Shown one piece after another: positions 1 to 5,225 of a stretch of 5,225 bases of DNA. Source of the stretch: a bacterium. GTDB lineage: Bacteria > Hydrothermota > UBA3072 > B12-G15. Location of the stretch: contig QNDZ01000131.1 of assembly GCA_003646055.1 (NCBI GenBank), positions 1 to 5,225 on the forward strand, read 5' to 3'. The notes beneath the pieces were generated by a model. The model saw nothing but the letters and a program-made list of their open reading frames with translations, was not told where the DNA came from and searched no databases. Position 1 is the first letter of the stretch, and every line of letters starts with the position of its first letter. A program made the position numbers and the translations under genes.

Positions 1-29
1 GATTTCAGGGTGAACAACGATACAACAGG
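1..29 (+). repeat. Near-identical 5' segment, copy 1 (pairs with 2818-2846)
   Basis: 28 of 29 bases match 2818-2846; the only difference is GAT/GAC in the first codon. It encodes DFRVNNDTTG, the first beta strand of the mature protein. Similarity falls abruptly after base 29. Because the window begins here, the match may extend further upstream into the signal peptide region. Confidence 0.9.
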
Positions 30-2448
30 TAATACATGTTATAATCCGGCTGTCTTACTCCTCCCTGACAACAGTGGTATGATTTCCTGGCAGGACCAGA
101 GGAATGGATATTACAACATATTCGGGCAATCCATCCGATCTAACGGCAATATTACAGGTTCCAATTTCAAGGTATCTACAAATTTTGCACAGAACTGGGA
201 ATATTCACCTGAAATGGTCGCCTATGGAGACAGTATTCTGGTCGTCTATCAATATGGATGGGCTCAATGGTTGACTGTGGATGGAACCCGTCTGGGAAAT
301 TCTTTTTATTTTTCAAGGTTACACTCTGCCTACACAGTGGATGTGGCAATCAAGGACACATTTATGTATGTAGTTGGTAGGAAATACGTCGCTGGAGGCC
401 AGCGGATTGTTATGGGGAAATATACCTTTTCTGGTGACCTTATAGGTGATACTGTTTATGTTGATGATGGTTCTGCTGGAGCAGTTGTTCATCCCAGGAT
501 TGCCACCAGTAAAAATGGAAGCATCGTTGTTGTGTGGTATGACAACAGAGATGGAGATTACAACATTTATGCACAGATGCTTGATGGAAATCTCAACAGG
601 ATTGGAACAAACTTCCTTGTAAACGGCGATACCACAGACCTTCAGGATTCTCCTTCTATTGCCATGGATACAACAGGAAACTTTGTTATTGTGTGGGCAG
701 ACTATAGAAACGCAAACAAAGACATCTATGGAAAGAGATTTGACCCCAATGGTAATCCTATTGGTTCGGAATTTCTTATTAATGACGACGGAAGCTCCTA
801 TTACCAGAACTATCCAGATGTATCCATGGATGAATCAGGAAACTTTATTGTGGTCTGGACTGACGCAAGGAATGGCACCTATTACATCTATTGTCAATTG
901 TATGACAGTAATGGTAATCCTGTGGGTTCCAATTTCAAAGTCTCCAGCAATACTGGCTCAGAATATCAATATTCACCATCAGTATATACAAATGGAACAA
1001 GGTTTATTGTATCATGGGAAGATGCAAGGGACGATAGAAGCATCTATTACAGGGTTTTCAACTCTGATGGAACTCCTATTACATCCGATATAAAGGCAAA
1101 TGATTGCACAGCAACCATTAATCAATATTATCCGTCAGTTGACATGAATCCATCAGGATACTCTGTTGTAGCCTGGGAAGACCTGAGAGGCTCGTATAAC
1201 TCAATTTATTACTCTATATATGACCAGGTTGGTAATACCATTGTTGACAATGCTTTTATAAGGGATGGGTATTATCCTGATGTTAAGGTCTTTGAGGACA
1301 GTTCATTCATTGTGGCCTTCTCATCTGCTTCAGACTACTATAAACACATTGTATATTACCTATTTAAAGACACAGGGATTGATTCAGGGTACGCAGAGGA
1401 CAATACCTCAAATCTAAGACAAGGACCAAAAGTTGCGATAATGCCCTCTGGTAAATTTGCTATTGTATGGTATGATTCAAGGGATGATGGATATTATAAA
1501 ATTTATGCCCAGGCTTTTGACGAAAATGCAAACCCAATTGGTAACAATGTCCTTATAAACGATGATGGATTATCAATCTCTCATTACGCCCCTGATATTG
1601 CTGTTTCACCTGATGGAAAATACATTATTGTGTGGTATGACCAGAGGTATTCACGTACAGAAATATTTGGTCAGTTTCTTGATTCCACAGGAACCCTGAT
1701 TGGAGGAAACTTCCTTATAAGTGATTCTTCCAGGCATGTCTACAAATATTCTCCAACAGTGGAATATCTTCCTTCGGGAAAGTTTTTTGTGGTCTGGCAT
1801 GACACCTATATCTATGGACAACTTGTGGATTCATCCGGCTCCCTCGTGGATACCAACTTTCTTATTGGATATCCAACTGGAACTTCATACGAACCTAACG
1901 TAGATGTGAGCCCATCCGGTGATGCAATTGTAGTGTGGAGGGAGTTTGAAAATGGACAATACGACATATATGCAAGGCATTATTCACCTGATTTTACCCC
2001 TGACACAATTGTCAAAATAAACAATGCCATTGAAGGGGACAACGACCTCCAGCGCAGGCCATCTGTGGGTGTTAATAACGACATTCTCTTCTTTGCATGG
2101 GAGGATGCAAAGTGGTATCACGGATATGACATCGCTGCAAAAATTGTTGACTGGAACTATATGGGGGTTGAGGAAAGAAATATCATCCACAAAAACAATT
2201 TGAAACTTCTTACCCCCATTGCCACTGACCTTATTGAGATTGAATACACTGTTTCTATACCAACCACTGTTAAAATAAGCATATCTGATATTGCTGGAAG
2301 GCAGGTAAAGGTTCTTAATGAGAAAATTTCTTCCTCACTCACTGGAAGACTGAGTATATCAGCCAGTGAGATAAAACCAGGGATTTACTTCATCACCATG
2401 GATACAGGGGAAGAACAACTATCCAGAAAGGTGATATTGGTAAAATAG
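1..2448 (+). CDS. Secreted beta-propeller-repeat protein with T9SS C-terminal sorting domain (5' partial)
   Basis: The reading frame is open from base 1 to TAG at 2446-2448 (815 codons). The start lies upstream: alignment with the second gene shows that the first visible residues (DFRVNND) match residues 27-33 there, so about 26 codons including a signal peptide are missing. I count 14 repeats of about 43-55 residues with the pattern P-x-V-x(5)-G-x-F-x-V-V-W-x-D-x-R...I-Y-x-Q...D-x-x-G-N-x-I-G-x-N-F-x-V-N-D. The key Trp falls at codons 30, 179, 232, 286, 339, 392, 490, 545, 599, 646 and 700, with degenerate units near 83, 126 and 440. This fits four-stranded propeller blades. A GVEE linker at codons 722-725 leads to a sorting domain at about 732-815, with GRQVKVL, a KPGIYFI strand and a terminal KVILVK, as in the Por_Secre_tail family. 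The protein is expected to be exported and released or anchored at the cell surface by T9SS. No catalytic motif is seen and the substrate is unknown. Confidence is high for the gene and sorting domain, moderate for the fold. Confidence 0.93.
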   Translation, partial: DFRVNNDTTGNTCYNPAVLLLPDNSGMISWQDQRNGYYNIFGQSIRSNGNITGSNFKVSTNFAQNWEYSPEMVAYGDSILVVYQYGWAQWLTVDGTRLGNSFYFSRLHSAYTVDVAIKDTFMYVVGRKYVAGGQRIVMGKYTFSGDLIGDTVYVDDGSAGAVVHPRIATSKNGSIVVVWYDNRDGDYNIYAQMLDGNLNRIGTNFLVNGDTTDLQDSPSIAMDTTGNFVIVWADYRNANKDIYGKRFDPNGNPIGSEFLINDDGSSYYQNYPDVSMDESGNFIVVWTDARNGTYYIYCQLYDSNGNPVGSNFKVSSNTGSEYQYSPSVYTNGTRFIVSWEDARDDRSIYYRVFNSDGTPITSDIKANDCTATINQYYPSVDMNPSGYSVVAWEDLRGSYNSIYYSIYDQVGNTIVDNAFIRDGYYPDVKVFEDSSFIVAFSSASDYYKHIVYYLFKDTGIDSGYAEDNTSNLRQGPKVAIMPSGKFAIVWYDSRDDGYYKIYAQAFDENANPIGNNVLINDDGLSISHYAPDIAVSPDGKYIIVWYDQRYSRTEIFGQFLDSTGTLIGGNFLISDSSRHVYKYSPTVEYLPSGKFFVVWHDTYIYGQLVDSSGSLVDTNFLIGYPTGTSYEPNVDVSPSGDAIVVWREFENGQYDIYARHYSPDFTPDTIVKINNAIEGDNDLQRRPSVGVNNDILFFAWEDAKWYHGYDIAAKIVDWNYMGVEERNIIHKNNLKLLTPIATDLIEIEYTVSIPTTVKISISDIAGRQVKVLNEKISSSLTGRLSISASEIKPGIYFITMDTGEEQLSRKVILVK
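2090..2405 (+). repeat. Near-identical 3' cassette, copy 1 (pairs with 4910-5225)
   Basis: Direct comparison with 4910-5225 (offset 2820) gives 11 mismatches and no gaps, with a sharp left edge: the ten bases before it match at only four positions. The block begins inside the last propeller repeat, at the codons for FAWEDAK, and runs through the sorting domain. Only 5 of the 11 differences are synonymous; the others give I/V, Y/F, M/V, L/I and Q/R. The true length is longer, because the second copy is cut off by the window end. Confidence 0.95.
2161..2445 (+). other. T9SS type A sorting domain of the first gene with linker
   Basis: Codons 721-815 carry a GVEERN linker and an ~84-residue beta-rich tail. 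Its landmarks are the strand IEIEYTV, the hairpin ISISDIAGRQVKVL, then KPGIYFITM and the terminal LSRKVILVK. These match the Por secretion tail layout (GRxV at a turn, a GxYF/GIYF strand, a lysine-rich final strand). The usual PNP(A) motif at the domain start is replaced by TPIATD. In the family this domain directs export across the outer membrane by the T9SS translocon and is normally removed by the sortase-like PorU peptidase. Confidence 0.88.
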
Positions 2449-2456
2449 GGGGGGGA

Positions 2457-2656
2457 GGGACGGTGCATGCATTTATGCATTTATAAACCTATATAAATTT
2501 CTCTACACTGTAATCTATTTGTAATAAGTGGCTTGGAAGCCTGTCTGAAAATGTAATTTTTGAATTATTTTTGTACAAACTATCTGTTTTAATGTAAGTT
2601 GCTTATATTCAAAAAAATGTGTGTTCGGAGGAATACACGAATACATGCACCGTCCC
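2457..2656. mobile_element. Putative 200-bp MITE-like or REP-type element with terminal inverted repeats
   Basis: The left arm GGGACGGTGCATGCAT (2457-2472) and the right arm ATACATGCACCGTCCC (2641-2656) are reverse complements at 15 of 16 positions. Weaker complementarity extends about nine bases inward, and G-rich/C-rich flanks outside (2451-2456, 2657-2662) partly match. The interior is AT-rich and has no credible reading frame. It carries a tandem 8-bp repeat, ATGCATTT twice at 2467-2482, and a 10-bp palindrome TTTGTACAAA at 2570-2579. The left end sits 8 bp after the stop codon of the first gene. GGGACGG-type terminal repeats recall sequences linked to Y1/RAYT (REP-associated) transposases, but that is from memory and unverified. 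No clear target-site duplication is seen. Alternatively the arms could be a long-range RNA stem or regulator-binding sites. Confidence 0.5.
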
Positions 2657-2678
2657 CACGCCAGGGAGATAAGAAAAC

Positions 2679-2707
2679 TTGACAATGTATACTCTGCTGA
2701 TTAAAAT
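2679..2707 (+). promoter_or_regulatory. Sigma70-type promoter for the second gene
   Basis: A perfect -35 box TTGACA (2679-2684) is followed, after exactly 17 bases, by TAAAAT (2702-2707), which matches TATAAT at 5 of 6 positions. Transcription would start near 2714, leaving a leader of about 26 bases that contains the ribosome binding site. The promoter starts 22 bp to the right of the inverted-repeat element, so the second gene can be expressed independently of the first. Confidence 0.7.
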
Positions 2708-2729
2708 TTATTCATCTGAACATAAAACA

Positions 2730-2736
2730 AGGAGGG
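2730..2736 (+). promoter_or_regulatory. Ribosome binding site of the second gene, close to the start
   Basis: AGGAGGG is strongly complementary to the 3' end of 16S rRNA and fixes the ATG at 2740. The gap from the GGAGG core (2731-2735) to the ATG is only 4 bases, shorter than the usual 5-9. No alternative in-frame ATG or GTG lies between the start and the upstream in-frame stop at 2698-2700. Confidence 0.85.
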
Positions 2737-2739
2737 ATC

Positions 2740-2796
2740 ATGGTAGGGAAAATTACTTTTTTCTGTTCGTTTTTTCTTGCTCTAACAGTCTCAGCC
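2740..2796 (+). other. Signal peptide (SPase I) of the second gene
   Basis: Residues 1-19 show a short basic start (MVGK), a hydrophobic core from Ile5 to Val17 and V-S-A at -3 to -1. Cleavage would leave Gln20 as the new N-terminus. Gln at +1 is the common pattern for signal peptidase I substrates in Bacteroidota (the 'Q-rule', where Gln is cyclised to pyroglutamate), which agrees with the T9SS sorting domain. Cys9 is inside the hydrophobic core, preceded by Phe-Phe, so a lipoprotein signal is unlikely. Confidence 0.85.
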
Positions 2797-5225
2797 CAGT
2801 TTGGAGTAATCAAGGACGACTTCAGGGTGAACAACGATACAACAGGAATTGATGCATATAAGCCATGCGTTCTTATATTTGAAGACAACAGTGCACTGAT
2901 TTCATGGCATGATCTGAGAAATGGTAATTACAACATCTATGCACAAAAGATTCAATCCGACGGTTCACCCCTTGATTCAAACTTCAAGGTATCAACAAAT
3001 GTGGCATCCACATATGAGTATGAACCTTCAATGATTGAATACGGAGACAGTATTCTTGTTGTATTCCAGTATGGATGGGGGCAATGGATTCTCCGTGATG
3101 GAACACAGCAGGGGAATGCGTTTTCATTGACCCATTTATACTCTGTATATGACCTTGATGCCACAATAAAAGATACAGTTATCTTTGTTGTGGGAAGAAA
3201 ATATATATCTGGTGGATATAAGATTGTGCTTGGAAGATACACGCTTTCAGGAACATTGATTGGGGACACAATACATGTGAATGAAGGTGTACCAACCTCC
3301 TACGTATATACCCCTGTTATAGCCACCAGTAAAAATGGGAATATTGTGGTGGCATGGTCTGAAAGAAGGGAAACATCCCTTGATATATATGCCCAGATTT
3401 TTGATTCTGAAGGGAACAAGATTGGTTCAAACTTTATTGTTAACACAGACACCTCCAACCTTCAGGATTCACCTGCTATTGCAATAGATTCCAGTGGAAA
3501 TTTCGTGATTATATGGGCTGACTACAGAAATGCACACAAGGACATATACGCTCGTATGTATGATTCAGATGGGAATCCCGCTGGCTCAGATTTCCTTGTG
3601 AATGATGATGGTGGCACTGCATATCAGGATTATCCAGATGTTGCTATGGACTCTACTGGAAACTTCATTGTTGTGTGGACTGACTCAAGGGATGTCACAT
3701 ATCACATTTATTGCCAGTTTTACGATTCCAGTGGCAATCCTATAGGTTCAAACTTCAAGATTTCAGATAATACAGGGCCTGAGTACCAGTATTCGCCATC
3801 GGTCTATACAAACGGAGATAGATTTATAGTTGCATGGGAAGACCAGAGGGATGATAGAAGTATCTACTACAGGATTTATTCAACCTCTGGAACAGCACTT
3901 ACAGTTGACCGGAAGGCAAATGACTGCTCTGCAACCAGAAATCAGTACTATCCAGCAATAGACATGAATTCTTATGGCTACTGTGTGGTTACATGGGAAG
4001 ACCTGAGAGATAACTATAACTCAATATACTACTCTGCTTTTGACCGGCAGGGGAATGTTATTGTTGATAACTATTTTCTTCAAAGGGGAAAACACCCTGA
4101 TGTTGCTGTCAGATCGGATAGCAGTATGATAATCACCTTCTCCTCTGTGGACCAGAAGTACATATACTATTATCTTATCACATCAACAAGTGTTGATTCT
4201 GGTTCTGCTCAGGATACCACATACAACACAAGGCAACAGCCTGCAGTTGCAGCCATGCCATCTGGTAGATTTGCAATCACATGGTTTGATACAAGATGGA
4301 ATGGATACTACCATATCTACTTGCAGTATTTTGACAAAGATGGCAATCCCATCGACAACAACATACTTGTTGATGATGACAGCCTCGATGTAAACCACTA
4401 TGACTGTGATATTGCAGTCTCCCCCACTGGCAAATTCCTTGTTGTATGGTATGACTGGAGGATGTCTCCCACCCAGGTATTCGGACAACTCTTTGATTCA
4501 ACAGGAACAAGAATTGGTCAAAACTTTATAATCAGTGACTCTTTAAGGAATGCCTACAGGTATCGTCCTGCTGTTGCATACCTTCCCACAGGTAGATTCT
4601 TTGTGGTATGGCAGGAAGGAAGGATATATGGGCAACTGGTGGATACAACAGGTGCACTTGTGGACACAAACTTTTTGATAAATGACCCTTCAGTGGGATA
4701 CTCTTATGAGCCCAATATTTCTGTGAGTCCATCAGGGAGAGCAGTGGTTGTTTGGAGGCAGAGCATTGATGGAAATTATGAAATATGCGCAAGGTCTTAC
4801 TCTGCTGATTTTTCCACGATTGATTCAATTGTGAAGGTGAATAATGCACAGGAAGGGGACAACCCCATCCAGAGAAATCCTGCTGTTGCTGCAGATGATA
4901 GCGTGATAATCTTTGCATGGGAGGATGCAAAGTGGTATCACGGATATGACATCGCTGCAAAGGTTGTTGACTGGAACTTTGTGGGGGTTGAGGAAAGAAA
5001 TATCATCCACAAAAACAATTTGAAACTCCTTACACCCATTGCCACTGACATAATTGAGATTGAATACACTGTTTCTATACCAACCACTGTTAAAATAAGC
5101 ATATCTGATATTGCAGGAAGACGGGTAAAGGTTCTTAATGAGAAAATTTCTTCCTCACTCACTGGAAGACTGAGTATATCAGCCAGTGAGATAAAACCAG
5201 GGATTTACTTCATCACCATGGATAC
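2740..5225 (+). CDS. Secreted beta-propeller-repeat protein with T9SS C-terminal sorting domain, tandem paralogue (3' partial)
   Basis: The frame is open from ATG 2740 to the window end (828 codons plus 2 bases). By alignment with the first gene the stop should fall near base 5268, giving about 842 residues. The start is supported by GGAGGG at 2731-2736, an in-frame TGA at 2698-2700 and a typical signal peptide: MVGK, hydrophobic residues 5-17, then VSA cut before Gln20. Fourteen repeats follow. The Trp of the WxDxR-type motif lies at residues 56, 206, 259, 313, 366, 419, 517, 572, 626, 673 and 727, with degenerate units 2, 3 and 9. Residue 749 onward (GVEERN) is the linker and sorting domain, cut at residue 828. 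The protein is collinear with its neighbour apart from one extra codon near 3295. It has its own promoter, so it need not be co-transcribed with the first gene. Function is unknown; an extracellular or surface binding role is an inference. The 3' end is nearly identical in DNA to the first gene although the rest is diverged. Confidence 0.93.
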   Translation, partial: MVGKITFFCSFFLALTVSAQFGVIKDDFRVNNDTTGIDAYKPCVLIFEDNSALISWHDLRNGNYNIYAQKIQSDGSPLDSNFKVSTNVASTYEYEPSMIEYGDSILVVFQYGWGQWILRDGTQQGNAFSLTHLYSVYDLDATIKDTVIFVVGRKYISGGYKIVLGRYTLSGTLIGDTIHVNEGVPTSYVYTPVIATSKNGNIVVAWSERRETSLDIYAQIFDSEGNKIGSNFIVNTDTSNLQDSPAIAIDSSGNFVIIWADYRNAHKDIYARMYDSDGNPAGSDFLVNDDGGTAYQDYPDVAMDSTGNFIVVWTDSRDVTYHIYCQFYDSSGNPIGSNFKISDNTGPEYQYSPSVYTNGDRFIVAWEDQRDDRSIYYRIYSTSGTALTVDRKANDCSATRNQYYPAIDMNSYGYCVVTWEDLRDNYNSIYYSAFDRQGNVIVDNYFLQRGKHPDVAVRSDSSMIITFSSVDQKYIYYYLITSTSVDSGSAQDTTYNTRQQPAVAAMPSGRFAITWFDTRWNGYYHIYLQYFDKDGNPIDNNILVDDDSLDVNHYDCDIAVSPTGKFLVVWYDWRMSPTQVFGQLFDSTGTRIGQNFIISDSLRNAYRYRPAVAYLPTGRFFVVWQEGRIYGQLVDTTGALVDTNFLINDPSVGYSYEPNISVSPSGRAVVVWRQSIDGNYEICARSYSADFSTIDSIVKVNNAQEGDNPIQRNPAVAADDSVIIFAWEDAKWYHGYDIAAKVVDWNFVGVEERNIIHKNNLKLLTPIATDIIEIEYTVSIPTTVKISISDIAGRRVKVLNEKISSSLTGRLSISASEIKPGIYFITMD
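2818..2846 (+). repeat. Near-identical 5' segment, copy 2 (pairs with 1-29)
   Basis: This is the second copy of the DFRVNNDTTG-encoding segment, residues 27-36 of the second gene, just after the signal peptide and a short spacer (QFGVIKD). Confidence 0.9.
4910..5225 (+). repeat. Near-identical 3' cassette, copy 2 (pairs with 2090-2405)
   Basis: This is the second copy of the homogenised 3' block, in the second gene. It includes the longest uninterrupted identity in the pair, across the region encoding KVLNEKISSS through the GIYFITM strand (5123-5225 match 2303-2405 without a difference). The right border is not visible. Confidence 0.95.
4981..5225 (+). other. T9SS type A sorting domain of the second gene (truncated by the window)
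   Basis: Residues 748-828 repeat the linker and sorting domain of the first gene with only a few substitutions (for example GRRVKVL instead of GRQVKVL, and ATDII instead of ATDLI). The domain is cut after KPGIYFITMD, so the final lysine-rich strand is outside the window. Confidence 0.87.

Noticed and set aside
10..12. GTG at base 10 as the start codon of the first gene
   Set aside because: The frame is open from base 1, and this GTG is the Val of DFRVNND, which is residue 30 in the second gene, after its signal peptide. There is no ribosome binding site, so the real start is upstream of the window.
659..1093. 144-codon + strand open frame inside the first gene
   Set aside because: It overlaps the repeat-coding frame entirely, its translation is Met/Trp/Gln-rich low-quality sequence, and no ribosome binding site is apparent. 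It is a shadow of the codon pattern.
1984..2342. Minus-strand frames that recur almost identically at 4825-5162
   Set aside because: Their conservation is explained by the near-identical 3' cassette on the sense strand; it is not independent evidence for antisense genes.
1..2448. Sialidase/BNR Asp-box repeats or a glycosidase
   Set aside because: The SxDxGxxW Asp-box pattern is absent and no catalytic residues are identifiable. The DxxGN turns sit between strands and look like ordinary beta-turns.
2448..2455. G tract as a phase-variation switch
   Set aside because: The tract starts at the last base of the stop codon, so length changes would not alter the reading frame, and it is far from the second gene's promoter and start.
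2530..2541. Short hairpin GGCTTGGAAGCC as a terminator
   Set aside because: The stem is only about four pairs with a four-base loop, and no T tract follows directly.
2457..2656. Inverted repeat as an intrinsic terminator of the first gene
   Set aside because: The arms are separated by 168 bases and the right arm is followed by C/G-rich sequence, not a T run.
2764..2766. Cys9 of the second protein as a lipoprotein attachment site
   Set aside because: It is preceded by Phe-Phe rather than a lipobox and lies early in the hydrophobic core. The VSA|Q site fits better.
4532..4960. 142-codon minus-strand open frame, and other minus-strand frames (2952-3269, 4183-4488)
   Set aside because: All are antisense to the conserved propeller coding frame, with Gln/His/Ser-rich translations unlike any family I recognise. 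They are shadows.
1..5225. Tandem copies as an assembly duplication artefact
   Set aside because: The bodies of the two genes differ at about a third of sampled positions with many synonymous changes, so they are real, old paralogues.

Overview
The window holds two head-to-tail paralogous genes on the + strand. Each encodes a large secreted protein of about 840 residues, built from roughly 14 beta-propeller-like repeats and ending in a type IX secretion (T9SS) type A C-terminal sorting domain. The organism is therefore most likely a T9SS-bearing bacterium of the Bacteroidota/FCB group or a related candidate phylum. The style of the proteins (a GVEE linker before the sorting domain, 'VVWxDxR...IYxQ' repeats) and the frequent AGA/AGG and ATA codons remind me of WOR-3/Hydrothermae/Stahlbacteria-type genomes. 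That placement is a low-confidence impression, not a sequence-based assignment.

Layout: 1-2448 is the first gene, open at its 5' side (about 26 codons, including the signal peptide, lie upstream of the window). 2449-2739 is an AT-rich intergenic region. It contains a 200-bp stretch bounded by 16-bp near-perfect inverted repeats (2457-2472 and 2641-2656), resembling a small non-autonomous mobile or REP-like element, followed by a sigma70-type promoter (TTGACA, 17-bp spacer, TAAAAT). 2740-5225 is the second gene, complete at its 5' side (ribosome binding site, signal peptide cut before Gln20) and cut off by the window end about 14 codons before its expected stop.

The two proteins align over the whole shared length with a single one-codon indel. 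Most of the alignment is well diverged (about two thirds nucleotide identity in a sampled stretch, many synonymous changes), but the last ~315 bp visible in both genes are about 96-97% identical with very few synonymous differences. That mosaic points to recent gene conversion or recombination of the 3' cassette (second half of the last blade plus the sorting domain). The N-terminal strand resembles the strand missing from the final repeat, which suggests a 'Velcro'-closed propeller. I recognise no enzymatic motif, so the molecular role of the proteins is unknown; a surface or extracellular binding role is plausible. Nothing supported was found on the minus strand.
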